Below, one piece after another: positions 8,586 through 17,900 of a stretch of 37,897 nt of DNA. The notes under the pieces are model-generated. The model was not told the origin of the DNA and did not search any database. It was given only the letters and a program-made list of their open reading frames with translations. Within the stretch, counting starts at the first letter, position 1. Each line of letters opens with the position of its first letter. The position numbers and the translations under genes were made by a program. Source of the stretch: a bacterium (GTDB taxonomy: Bacteria; Electryoneota; RPQS01); contig JADLDM010000029.1 in the NCBI GenBank assembly GCA_020846695.1, positions 1 to 37,897 of the forward strand. Direction: 5' to 3'.

Positions 8586-9671
8586 ATGACATACAGAATT
8601 ATTCTACTGCTTGCACTCACCTCTTCGCTTTTGTTTGCTGAAGAGCCTCTGCACGGCACGATGATCTCGACTTCGCCGCCGGATTCACTGTGGTATGAAG
8701 GAGAGTTGCATATTCAAAATGTCAAGCAGCTTACATTCGGCGGAGAAAATGCGGAGGCGTACTTCTCGACGGACGGCAAGTTCCTGGTCTATCAATCAAC
8801 ACGCGACAGCTTTGATTGTGATCAGATTTTCACGTACAATCTTGAAACCGGCGAGCAGACGCTCGTAAGCACGGGAACAGGCGTGACGACGTGTTCATTT
8901 TTTGTTCCTGGTAAGGACGAGCTTGTGTTCTGCTCTACTCATGAGCACGGCGCGCATTGTCCCGAGAAGCCGGATAGAAGTCTCGGCTATGTTTGGGGGC
9001 TTTTCGATTTTGGAGTGTACAAGTGTAAGCTGGATGGAAGCGGATTGACGAAGCTCTCGGATGTTGCAGGCGCGTACGATGCGGAGGCCGCAGTGTCACC
9101 GGACGGCAAGGAAGTCATCTTCACCTCGGGGCGCGACGGCGATCTGGAACTCTACAAAATGGATATTGACGGGCGGAACGTGAAGCGCTTGACGCACACG
9201 GTAGGCTATGACGGAGGGCCGTTCTTCTCGCCTGACGGAAAGTGGATTGTCTATCGCACTTTTCATCCCAAGACTCCCGAGGAGTTTGAGAAGTGGAATT
9301 TCCTTTGGGAAAAACAGGCCGTGTCACCTGTTCGCCTCGAGCTATGGGTGATGGATACGGAAGGTGAGCAGCAAAGACAAGTAACGAATCTCAATTCCGC
9401 GAGTTTCTGTCCTTACATGCATCCCAACGGAGAGTGGATTATTTTCACCACGAACTGGGCGGACAGTTTAGGTAACAAGCGGATGCCGAACTTCGATCTC
9501 TTCAGAACCAGACCTGACGGCTCTGGACTTGAGCGGATTACATACGGCTCAACCTTTGACGGCTTCCCGATGTGGTCGTATGACGGGAAGAAACTGGTGT
9601 GGGCCTCCAATCGCGGTGTTCGCAAGGAATTGGGCGAAACGAATATCTTCATTGCGGACTGGGTAGAGTAG
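8586..9671 (+). CDS. exported TolB-like / PD40 beta-propeller protein
   Basis: A 361-residue protein with a signal peptide (MTYRIILLLALTSSLLFA). It carries about six PD40/WD40-like blades: FSTDGKFLVYQS (about 60), VSPDGKEVIFTSGRDGD (175), FSPDGKWIVYRT (215), MHPNGEWIIFTTN (279) and WSYDGKKLVWASN (335), with intervening LYKMDIDGRN-type strands. TolB-like propellers outside the Tol system are usually periplasmic binding or scaffold domains, often beside exported peptidases, as here. No TolB N-terminal domain is present, so this is not a classical TolB. AGGAA at 8574-8578 gives a good ribosome site for ATG 8586. The TAG stop is part of a GTAG-headed inverted repeat. Confidence 0.88.
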   Translation: MTYRIILLLALTSSLLFAEEPLHGTMISTSPPDSLWYEGELHIQNVKQLTFGGENAEAYFSTDGKFLVYQSTRDSFDCDQIFTYNLETGEQTLVSTGTGVTTCSFFVPGKDELVFCSTHEHGAHCPEKPDRSLGYVWGLFDFGVYKCKLDGSGLTKLSDVAGAYDAEAAVSPDGKEVIFTSGRDGDLELYKMDIDGRNVKRLTHTVGYDGGPFFSPDGKWIVYRTFHPKTPEEFEKWNFLWEKQAVSPVRLELWVMDTEGEQQRQVTNLNSASFCPYMHPNGEWIIFTTNWADSLGNKRMPNFDLFRTRPDGSGLERITYGSTFDGFPMWSYDGKKLVWASNRGVRKELGETNIFIADWVE

Positions 9672-9688
9672 CCAGCTTGAAAAGCTGG
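9668..9688 (+). repeat. short inverted repeat overlapping stop codon (GTAG-headed)
   Basis: GTAG followed by CCAGCTT-GAA-AAGCTGG, a perfect 7-bp stem with a 3-nt loop. The TAG of the head is the stop codon of the propeller gene. There is no T-run, so it is not a classical terminator. It resembles the GTAGGG-headed hairpins at 30294 and 33553 in layout but not in stem sequence. Confidence 0.6.
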
Positions 9689-9745
9689 ACAGTTTCGCCA
9701 GTTCGATCGTCGTCCGAGCCTGACAGAATGCGGCGGCTACAGTGC

Positions 9746-9774
9746 TTGAGAGTCTTGAATGAATCAACTATATT
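9746..9774 (+). promoter_or_regulatory. predicted sigma-70-type promoter of the clostripain-like gene
   Basis: TTGAGA, 17-nt spacer, TATATT. The expected start site near 9781 gives a leader of about 33 nt before the ATG at 9814. Read by eye. Confidence 0.6.
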
Positions 9775-9813
9775 TTGAAAACAACGGAAACAACCAATTC
9801 GAGGGCAATGAAC

Positions 9814-11673
9814 ATGAGATTCCTGAATACGCGTGTGTTTCTCACGGCGCTTCTTATGACTGCAACGGCGATATTCATCTTCCAAAGCTGCTCAAGTTCG
9901 GGCGACGGAGGAGGGGATGACAACGGACAGGCGAAGTGGACCATCATGGTCTACGGCGCGGGAAACAACGATTTGGATCAGGCGAACAACAATACCTCCT
10001 ATATTGTTCAGGACGTACAGGACATGGAGAAGGTGGGCAGCCAGAGCGGCATGAACATCATTTCGATGGTGTCGCGCTACAACGGCGGCGGCAATGCGAA
10101 GTATTACAAGCTGGGCTACTATCCCAGCGAAAACCCGGATCAGATCAGCTCTGAAGAGCTTTTGAACCTTGGCACCAAGGACATGTCCGACCCGGCGACG
10201 ATGCGCGAGTTTATCAACTACTGCAAAGCGAACTACCCGGCGGATAACTATTTACTCTTGGTGGATGATCACGGCGCGGGTTGGCCGGGAAGCTGTGTGG
10301 ATGAAGTGGGCGGCGCGGGAAGTCTTCTGACCAATGTCGAGTTGCGTCAAGCAATTGCGCAATCCGATTTGGGACGCGTGGATATTCTCACGTGGCACGC
10401 CTGTTTGATGGCGATGGTGGAAGTGGCCTACGAATTCCGCAACGTGGCCGATTACATGACGGGCTGTCAGTTTACTATGCCGATGGAGAATATTCTTGGC
10501 GCGGATATCTGGCTCGGATGGTTGAAGGATAACCTTGATGCAAGCCCCGATCAGTTTGCCAGAAAGATTGCGGAATCGGTGCGCGAGCGCGCAGAGTTCA
10601 AGCAGAAGACCACGCAGTACGGCATGATCGCGCTCGGTCAAATGAACACGCTTGGGTCAAGGGTCGGGGCGTTCGGAAATATCCTGGTGCAGGAGGGCGG
10701 GCAGTATTGGAATGAAGTGCAGGCGGCGTGGCAGGGCACGCACTCGACGCAGTATGACAATCAGGCTTATGTGGATTTGCGCGAGTTTGCCAATCGCGTG
10801 AAGCAGCAAGAGCATCTACAGAACTCGAATCTGATTCGCACGGCTGCGGATGACGTGATCAGCGCGATAAACGCGGCGGTGCCGTTTACGAATAGCTATT
10901 TCTATGGAAGTGATCCGGTAGTTCCGCGCGGCGGATTGAATATTCACTTCCCCTATCAGATGCAGCAGTTCGACTCTTCGAATTACGTTACACTGGAATT
11001 CCGCGCGACGAACTGGCAATCATTCCTCTCGACCTTCTTGAGAAGCGGCGCGCAGGCTCCGACGGGACGATGCTGCTACAATAATAATACGCAGTGCGCG
11101 GATGTGACGCAGGCGGAATGTCAGACGGTGAACGGAACGTGGACGCAAGGTGCGACGTGCAACGACGGTTGCGGCGGAGGCGATCCGACCGGCCGCTGTT
11201 GTTACAACAGTAATCAGAGCTGTCAGGACGTGACGCAGACTCAGTGCAACGGACTTGCGGGAACATGGACGGGTGGAGTGACGTGTGCGGCGGGATGCGG
11301 CGGCGGCGGACAGCAATGCGCAACGTCATGCGAGACGGCTGTGGCTTACACGCCCGGAAATATTGTGTCAAACTGCACCGTGCAGAATCACTCGACGAAT
11401 TGGTTCAGCACAACGCTTGGCGTGGGAACGTGGCGCTTCCAGCTCGTGGCTGCCAGCGGCGACTTTGATATCTACACCTATGCGGACGATTGCGTAACGC
11501 AGCTGGGCTGCTATGGTGAGGCGCAGGGTGATGAGGACTTCACGTGCAATGTGCAGGGCAGCGCGGTGACGATTCGCGTGATGATCTACGCCTACGACGG
11601 GCAGGGCGGCTACCAATTCGCGATTTCGCAAGTCGGGATTCAGGATGATCCGCACGCGATGAAATTAAGGTAA
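9814..11673 (+). CDS. exported clostripain-family (C11) cysteine protease with two Cys-rich repeats and a C-terminal PPC-like domain
   Basis: A 619-residue exported protein. I chose ATG 9814 over the track's TTG 9775 and over ATG 9808 because GAGG at 9801-9804 is nine bases from 9814 and a clean signal sequence (MRFLNTRVFLTALLMTATAI) follows. The Cys in FQSC could be lipidated, but the lipobox is weak. The C11 domain starts at WTIMVYGAGNNDLDQ (about residue 41); catalytic His153 lies in DDHGAGW and Cys197 in WHACLMAMVEVAYE. Two tandem 42-residue modules beginning GRCCYN (about 418-499) come next, then a beta-rich pre-peptidase-C-like domain (about 505-605). Family enzymes cut after Arg or Lys. 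The combination suggests a surface or secreted protease. A strong terminator follows. Confidence 0.87.
   Translation: MRFLNTRVFLTALLMTATAIFIFQSCSSSGDGGGDDNGQAKWTIMVYGAGNNDLDQANNNTSYIVQDVQDMEKVGSQSGMNIISMVSRYNGGGNAKYYKLGYYPSENPDQISSEELLNLGTKDMSDPATMREFINYCKANYPADNYLLLVDDHGAGWPGSCVDEVGGAGSLLTNVELRQAIAQSDLGRVDILTWHACLMAMVEVAYEFRNVADYMTGCQFTMPMENILGADIWLGWLKDNLDASPDQFARKIAESVRERAEFKQKTTQYGMIALGQMNTLGSRVGAFGNILVQEGGQYWNEVQAAWQGTHSTQYDNQAYVDLREFANRVKQQEHLQNSNLIRTAADDVISAINAAVPFTNSYFYGSDPVVPRGGLNIHFPYQMQQFDSSNYVTLEFRATNWQSFLSTFLRSGAQAPTGRCCYNNNTQCADVTQAECQTVNGTWTQGATCNDGCGGGDPTGRCCYNSNQSCQDVTQTQCNGLAGTWTGGVTCAAGCGGGGQQCATSCETAVAYTPGNIVSNCTVQNHSTNWFSTTLGVGTWRFQLVAASGDFDIYTYADDCVTQLGCYGEAQGDEDFTCNVQGSAVTIRVMIYAYDGQGGYQFAISQVGIQDDPHAMKLR
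11065..11310 (+). repeat. tandem in-frame 126-nt repeat coding for two Cys-rich modules
   Basis: Two copies (11065-11190, 11191-11310) encode GRCCYN-x-N-x2-C-x-DVTQ-x2-C-x4-GTW-x2-G-x2-C-x2-GCGGG. Each holds six cysteines in the same spacing. DNA has diverged more than protein, so the repeat is maintained as protein. Confidence 0.85.
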
Positions 11674-11696
11674 GTCAGTACAAGGCTACTATGATT

Positions 11697-11739
11697 AGGG
11701 CGGTCCGGTGCTTGACAAGCACTTGGGCCGCCCTTTTTT
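11697..11739 (+). terminator. Rho-independent terminator
   Basis: Long hairpin: AGGGCGG... pairs with ...CCGCCCT, with an inner GTGCTT/AAGCAC stem, followed by TTTTTT. It lies 24 nt beyond the clostripain-like gene. Confidence 0.9.
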
Positions 11740-11892
11740 GTTCACGCTATCCCTCTTCCCCCTTCTTCCCCTCCGGCAATCCTTACCGCTTTCCTCTAAG
11801 GAAATCTCAAGTTCGCATCGTAAGATATTGATTTTTATCACTGGCACATGGGTTGCTTACTTCCACTACGGCAAAAAGGTGCTGTCGCATCT

Positions 11893-11900
11893 GCTATACT
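11893..11900 (+). promoter_or_regulatory. predicted extended -10 promoter (leaderless) of the barrel gene
   Basis: TGCTATACT ending at 11900 matches an extended -10 (TGnTATAAT). No good -35 lies 17 nt upstream. Only seven bases separate the -10 from ATG 11908, so transcription would start at about the ATG. Confidence 0.5.
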
Positions 11901-11907
11901 TAAAGAA

Positions 11908-13281
11908 ATGAAAGTTAAAGCAATAATTCTGCTATTCTTAGCAGGGGCTTCGTGGGCATCCACGTGGCCCTCCGGGGCTGTTTGCGACCCGCAAACAGGG
12001 GCAAAACCTGTCCGCGAGGGCAGATTCCGCCTCTCCGGATGGGGCGCGACCCTCTCTAATGAGGCTTGGGAAGACAATCGCATGGGCGGACTGTTCGAGA
12101 TCGGCATCGCCAAAGGGCTGTCGCTTTCGGGTGCTGTCGCAAACCGCGACCTTTCGGGCAACGGCGCCTTTCAGCGCGGAGCCGAGGATGCACGCTTGGG
12201 GCTGGCCTTCTGGCCTCTCCTATATAAGGACAAACTGCGCGCGGGCGTCAACGGCAATCTGATTCTGCCGACGGGATTCCGTGAACAGCAAGCCTACTAC
12301 GACTCGACCGCGAACAACGTCGTCACGCTTCCCGCCTACACACTCGCTCAAACTGCGGCGCAATTCTCCTTCGGCACCTCATGGTCGCCGGGACGCGCGG
12401 CGGAACTCGCGGGCTTCGCGGGTTACATGGGAACCTCAGACAATTTGTATCAAGCTTTCCGTTGGGGAATGGGACTTTCACTCACTCCGTTTGGAAAAAC
12501 TGTCGGTGCGAGCTTTGACTACGGACAGTCCATCACACGAGCCGGCACATTACCAAATACGGAAGTGCTGCGCGGAGGTTTGGATGTCGAATTACCGTGG
12601 GGATTCGGATTGCATCCGGGAGTGTATGCTGAATTGGAAGACGATCCGATGATCGGCGCGGCGGTGGGATTGAGCTTTCAAGCAAGATTACCGCACTCGG
12701 TCTATCCCGATAAACCGAGACCGCCGAAACCTGCCGTTCGCCTTGCTGTCGCACTTGTGGCTCCACCGATTTCAGATCAGCCGATGGCGGACAACGAACA
12801 GCTTTGGAAGAACATCCGCGAATCTCTAAAGCCAAGTTTTGAGGCGGTGCTTCCGCTTGAATCGCTTGACTTGCCCGGTCTCCCGTTTGAAGAAGTGAAT
12901 CGCGGTAGTTTCTGGAACAGCATGGCGGCGATTGCCGCAGCCTATCCCGATGCAAGGTGGCTCTTGATTACGCACGTCGAAAATGAATCGGTTTCGCGCG
13001 CGGCGGGACTTTCAATTCCCTTGGTGGTAACTCAGCCGACGTGGGAAGCGACCTGCAAATTGCGCGTGCAGTTGGTGGATCTAATTGAACTGGCGGCATA
13101 CCCTGAGCAAATCATCGAAGCATCGGCCATCGGCAAAGAGGGATTGAGAAGCCCGATGCTCTCTTCATTAGAGAAAGAGAAGCTCAGCCTTGAGCGCGTC
13201 CGCGAACTCACCCTCGAAGCCTACCGCAAGGCGGGAGTCGAAATTGCGATTGCGCTGCCGCAGAGAGGAGAAGGGGAATGA
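11908..13281 (+). CDS. exported outer-membrane barrel-like protein with C-terminal alpha/beta domain
   Basis: A 457-residue exported protein from ATG 11908; the track's 11848 start adds 20 residues before a clean signal peptide (MKVKAIILLFLAGASWAS). Residues about 25-270 look like an outer-membrane beta-barrel: alternating polar/hydrophobic strands with Gly and aromatic turns (LRAGVNGNLILPTGF, GFGLHPGVYAEL). After a Pro-rich linker (PDKPRPPKPAV), residues about 272-445 form a mixed alpha/beta domain opening VRLAVALVAPP, loosely like the CsgG/LpoB/TolB-N fold; that likeness is weak. It overlaps the next lipoprotein gene by four bases (ATGA), so the three following envelope genes probably form one operon. 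It may anchor or export the surface proteins encoded downstream. The function is unknown. Confidence 0.75.
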   Translation: MKVKAIILLFLAGASWASTWPSGAVCDPQTGAKPVREGRFRLSGWGATLSNEAWEDNRMGGLFEIGIAKGLSLSGAVANRDLSGNGAFQRGAEDARLGLAFWPLLYKDKLRAGVNGNLILPTGFREQQAYYDSTANNVVTLPAYTLAQTAAQFSFGTSWSPGRAAELAGFAGYMGTSDNLYQAFRWGMGLSLTPFGKTVGASFDYGQSITRAGTLPNTEVLRGGLDVELPWGFGLHPGVYAELEDDPMIGAAVGLSFQARLPHSVYPDKPRPPKPAVRLAVALVAPPISDQPMADNEQLWKNIRESLKPSFEAVLPLESLDLPGLPFEEVNRGSFWNSMAAIAAAYPDARWLLITHVENESVSRAAGLSIPLVVTQPTWEATCKLRVQLVDLIELAAYPEQIIEASAIGKEGLRSPMLSSLEKEKLSLERVRELTLEAYRKAGVEIAIALPQRGEGE

Positions 13282-13664
13282 GTCACTGCGTGACGGCATT
13301 CTTTCTTGCTTTCTTGATGATGAGTTGTACGTCGCCGACGGAATCGAATGACGACAACAACAACTCAAATCCGTCGAAGAGTCTGACGATTGACGCGCGG
13401 CCCGCGGCGATTCCGGCGGACGGAGCTTCGCGCATGACCTTGTTTGTTGAATATCGGGAAGATGGAGTGGCCGTGCCCGATTCAACCAGAATTATTCTTC
13501 TCAATCCGATGGGCACGCTCGCGCAAGGAACGATCTACACGGTCGGCGGAGTCGCGCTGGATACGCTCACGGCGGATTCTACAGCGGGAATCGGTTGGCT
13601 GGTCGCCTATGCCGACGGTTTGCGCGATTCAATCGAAATCATGTTTACAGATACGACCAATTAG
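13278..13664 (+). CDS. small lipoprotein with a Big-1 (invasin-type) Ig-like domain
   Basis: A 128-residue lipoprotein. The signal sequence ends in a lipobox (LMMSC, Cys at about 17), followed by an Asn/Asp/Ser linker. One Ig-like domain fills residues about 36-124, with the Big-1 pattern ARPAAIPADGASRMTLFVEY at its start and a VGGVALDTLTAD strand. Such domains are structural or adhesive and sit outside the cytoplasm. The ATG overlaps the stop of the barrel gene (ATGA), so translation is likely coupled, and the next lipoprotein begins one base after its stop. No enzymatic motif is present. A stalk or partner role for the surface proteins of this operon is inference. Confidence 0.82.
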   Translation: MSHCVTAFFLAFLMMSCTSPTESNDDNNNSNPSKSLTIDARPAAIPADGASRMTLFVEYREDGVAVPDSTRIILLNPMGTLAQGTIYTVGGVALDTLTADSTAGIGWLVAYADGLRDSIEIMFTDTTN

Positions 13665-13665
13665 A

Positions 13666-14772
13666 ATGACAAACGAAATGATCAGAGCGCACGCAGTGCG
13701 GCACTACCGTGTAATACTGTTTGGTATTGTGGCCATGCTGTTCAGCGCGTGTGGAAGCGGAGGCTCATCGGGGCCTGTGACTCCGGTGGGACCGGAAGAG
13801 TTCCACATAGAGTATTGTCGCGTGATTGAAGCGGATAATCGCATGCGCGTGGAGTGGCTTGCCAATCGCCCGACCTCCGGCGAATTCCGCTACGGCCAGA
13901 CGACCTATACGCAACTCATGACAATTCCGGTGGTCGAAGATACGCACAGCGTCGCGCTATCAGGATACGCTTTCAATACCGCTTATGTCTATCGCCTTAC
14001 CGTGATTGATGAGCAGGGAAATCGTCTCGATTGCACAGGCGACTTCACCACGCCGGAAAAGGCAACGCCCGAACCAATCATTTCCGCTTTGACTATTAAT
14101 GAGATCAGCGAATCGAGCGCGAAGATAGAATGGCAGACCGACGAGAACGCGACTACGATTCTCTATTATGGAGTCGGCGCGATTTCCGATTCAATCACCG
14201 TGAGCGGTTTGCGCATGGATCACGAAGTCACGCTTAACAACCTGACTTCTTCCACAATCTACGCGCTGCGACCGGAAGCGGTGGACGCAGACGGATTGCG
14301 CGGCTTCGGACCGGACAGCATGTTTGCAACTGCGGCGCGATTGATTGTCTGGCTGCCCGCAACGCAGATCACATTGGGCGATACTATGCTGGTTCCTGTG
14401 CATCTTGAGGCGGCGGAAGATCTGGCCGCAATGCAGTATCGTCTCGATTTCGCAGAGGGTAATGTTGAAATCGTCGGCGTGCACGAAGGCCCCTTCTATA
14501 CCGAAAACAATGGATTCAATTTCTTCCGCGACATTCGCAACGGCACGAGCCAAGTGACCAATGCGATGACGTGGGTGATCGCCTATAACGGCAACACGCG
14601 CACGGGCACCGACGCGGACGGCGACGGCGTCATTGCGATTCTGGAACTTCGAGGACTTGCACCGGGCTCGGCGGGGGCTGCGCTTGATGCGGATTCAACT
14701 TTCGGACTCGATATGTTCGCGCAAATGCGCTCATGCAGCTTGCGCACCGGAACAATCACGGTGATACAATGA
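13666..14772 (+). CDS. lipoprotein with two FN3-like domains and a C-terminal cohesin-like domain
   Basis: A 368-residue lipoprotein. The ORF track begins at 13444 inside the previous gene; ATG 13666 follows that gene's stop by one base and gives a proper lipoprotein signal (lipobox LFSAC at about 32). Two fibronectin-III-like domains follow (about 48-130 and 140-225; strands SSAKIEWQTDENATTILYYG). The C-terminal domain (about 230-368) has cohesin features: WLPATQITLGDTMLVPVHLE, AAMQYRLDF, GDGVIAILELRGLAPGSAG. Cohesins bind dockerin modules on partner proteins. The very next gene encodes a dockerin-like segment, so this lipoprotein could tether it to the outer membrane. That pairing is inference. 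ATG 13678 is an alternative start. Confidence 0.8.
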   Translation: MTNEMIRAHAVRHYRVILFGIVAMLFSACGSGGSSGPVTPVGPEEFHIEYCRVIEADNRMRVEWLANRPTSGEFRYGQTTYTQLMTIPVVEDTHSVALSGYAFNTAYVYRLTVIDEQGNRLDCTGDFTTPEKATPEPIISALTINEISESSAKIEWQTDENATTILYYGVGAISDSITVSGLRMDHEVTLNNLTSSTIYALRPEAVDADGLRGFGPDSMFATAARLIVWLPATQITLGDTMLVPVHLEAAEDLAAMQYRLDFAEGNVEIVGVHEGPFYTENNGFNFFRDIRNGTSQVTNAMTWVIAYNGNTRTGTDADGDGVIAILELRGLAPGSAGAALDADSTFGLDMFAQMRSCSLRTGTITVIQ

Positions 14773-14913
14773 AGCGATTACCCCCTTCTGATTCCCCCGC
14801 GCTTCGCGAGGGAAGGCCAGAAGCCCCCTATCCCCCGCAAGCAGGGGGACACCCAGACGAGACTATTTCATTCATCATAACCGGTACGGTAACCGGAGGA
14901 TTGGGAGACTATC
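14773..14913 (+). repeat. intergenic C-run/G-run hairpins
   Basis: Two small palindromes: CCCCCGCGCTTCGCGAGGG at about 14794-14812 and CCCCCGCAAGCAGGGGG at 14832-14848. Both follow the pattern C-run, GC-rich turn, G-run seen again at 37656 and 37792. The overlapping 65-codon frame (14733-14930) is just translation of this repeat. GGAGG at 14896-14900 precedes the next gene. Confidence 0.65.
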
Positions 14914-17900
14914 ATGCATACTTGGCGTAATCTTTTGCACGCGGCGCTGTTGACGGGTCTGGTGTGGACAAACACACAGGCCGCGACAACCTATCGCTCG
15001 TTCCTCGAATGGAACGGACCGTATTTCCACGTGCGCCACGGCTTGACTGCGGATTCATCGGCCTATCTCGATTATATGGTCAATAATCCGCTGCCGCTCT
15101 ACAGCACACCATTTTCTTCCCCCAGCGCAGTCGAGCTTTACGGCTCCGCCGATGCGCCCGTCGCGTTCGTCGTGGATCACGACCACCGCCGCGTGCAGGT
15201 GTTCTCGGCCAATGCAGGCTGGAATGTGGAGGCGCTGTTCTACAGCACCACACCCGTGCAGGGAAACTACGGCGGCAGGTCCGTCAAGTTCTCACTCGGT
15301 GAAGTCCTGCCGGGCAGCGAGCGCATGTGGATTAACGGACAATTTTTCACTCGCGTCAATTCGCTGACCGGTTATGGCGCATCGGACTCGGTCTATACGA
15401 TTGTGTATTCAGGCGTGCCGAATACGGGCGGTGTTGCAACGCTCCCGCTCGGCTGGGCCTTGCAGCCGACCGACAGTGTGCGAGTCGAATATGCCTATGC
15501 CAATCCGCCGGGATCTTCCGGAGTCGGCGACTTGGATTACGTGCTCTATCAAACCGCGCCGACGGATATTCCGCTGCAACTCAACGAAGCGACCTCGGCT
15601 ACCGATCCGGCGATGACAGACCTGACAGGAATTGCCATCAATGCATCCGTCCGACTTGGCGCAGTGGTGGACGTCTATCTGGTCAACGGACTCTCCAACG
15701 GCAACGGCGCGCTGGCAAGCTACGAGTTGTCTGCCGTAGGCGCCGGCGGAAACTTCACTCACGTGGACACCTATCCCGGCGAATTGGGAAGGCCCTACGA
15801 TGTTGAAGTCGTCGAAACCAACGTCAATGTGGATGGAACCGTTGCGGAGGGAACCCCATCCGGCGCGGCGAATTCCACACTTACCGAGAGTATTACCAAT
15901 CAGAACACTTTCCTCGGTCATGACTATCGCATCACGTTTAGCTTCGATACTTCATCGGCAATGAACGGTGTGGCCGCGCCCGACGCAGAGGAAAACGATC
16001 TTGCCTACGAAGTTGCCACCGGACGTTTGCACATGGTCATGACGTCCGATGCCGCAGACCCCGGAACGGCTTACAGCTTCAGCGATGACTATGGTCAGAC
16101 GTGGTCAACACCGGTCACGATCTCTCCGTCAACTCTTACAGGCGTGCACGATCGCCCGCGCATGGCGATTGAAAGCAACGGCAATCTGCATGTTGTGTAT
16201 GAAGCAGTCAACGGAAGCGGCGACCGTCATCTCTATCACAGCGTTTCCTCCGACGGTATCAGTTGGTCGGCAGGTATCGAGTTAACGACCGCGTTGACGC
16301 CCTCCACCGTCGCGGATAACCGCTACTGCAATTTGTTGGTTGATCCCTCCGACAATGTTCACTTGATCTGGTCCGGTGATGACGACGTCTATCACCGCAT
16401 CTATAATGGTTCGTGGGGCGCGGCCAATCTGATTGCAAGCGGCGCAGGCGCGGACTTCTCTGCTCCTCATGCCGTTATGGATAATGTGGGCCGAATCTAC
16501 GTTGCCTATGTCTCCGCTTCAACCGCTCCCGCCGACATCAGCTACCTCCACTACAATGGAGCAGTCTGGGGCAGCTATGAAACCGGCGGCTTCACTGCCG
16601 GAACCCCCGATCCCGTTACGACTGCGGCCGGATTTGTATCCGACGGCGGCGGACGCGGCGAAGCTTTCCCGCTCCCGCAAATCGCACTCGTTGATGAGGC
16701 CATATGGGTCTTCTGGGCCGGAACCGGAACGGAAACCTACGGCGTAGATCAGGCGCAATTGCGCTACAACATGGTCTCTTCATTGGATGGCAATTTCACC
16801 TCCGGCGCAGGGACAGCGCTCACCACAGGAGACGACGTTGCTCCGATGGCCTTCACGGTTGCTGTGGATGAGAACCTCGACCTGCATATCTGCTGGCCGT
16901 ACGGAACCGTTGTGGATCAGGAAGGCTTGCGCTACAAGAAGATGTACGCAGACGGCACCTGGGCGCCGCTGACGACGACAACCGGTCGCGAAATTTACGA
17001 AGAAGGCGCTGCCGCAACGGTATTCGCTCTCGAACCGCGCTTGGTTTGCCCGCAAATTGCAGGAGCCACTGCTCCGATGCTTGCCTGCTCGAAAGCCTAT
17101 ACGACTCTCGGAGGCGGTTCGCCGCGCGGGTTGTTCAAGGTTATTGACGGCGTCGTGACCATCACCGATCAAACCACGCTTGCCGAAGTGCAGACGTGGC
17201 GCGTGTGGACAAACGGCGTTGCCGATGCAGGCGGAATTCCCGGTCTCTCCTTTACCATCAGCAACACGACCGATGCAATCTCGTCCACCGACGACGTGGA
17301 CGCGACGAACTTCAATCTCGGCGACTACTACGAACTCGACGGCACTCCCGCCGACAAGAATGACCTCCTCTTCCTGTCCGATACGGACAATCACCGCGTG
17401 AAAGTCATTCGCGCGTATGATAACATTGACGATTGTTTTGGTGGCGACACGCGCTGGGATGTGCCCGGTCAATCCGATGGAACTCCGAGCCAGACCTACA
17501 AACTCGCCACAGTCGGCGGTGAAGGAAGCTTCACGGTTTGGGCAAGCCCGGACAGTCTGCCATGGACGATTGTTGACGACCTCCTGATTGCAGGACCCGC
17601 CGATCGCTATTGCGAACTCGATCGCTACACCAAGGAAGTGCGCTTCGGCGACGGCGCGCACGGCCTAATTCCGCCCGACGGAGCGTTTATTCGCGTTCGT
17701 TATGAAGAGTCGGTGGATGAAGCCGAATTCGGAACGCTCGGTTCGGGCACCGGACAGATGTCCTATCCGCGCGGTGTGGCGGCAGCGTACAACGAAAATC
17801 TCGGTGTGTACGACGTCTATGTTTGCGACACGGGCAACAACCGTTTGCAGAAATTCTCCTACAATCCGAACTCGTCCGTTAATCCGAATTCCTGGACAAG

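Noticed and set aside
11708-11911. 67-codon frame after the clostripain-like gene
   Set aside because: Starts inside the terminator hairpin and ends over the next gene's start.
14733-14930. 65-codon frame
   Set aside because: Translation of the C-run/G-run repeats; overlaps genes at both ends.
16780-17661. 293-codon minus-strand frame
   Set aside because: Antisense to the giant multidomain protein; no ribosome site or domain.
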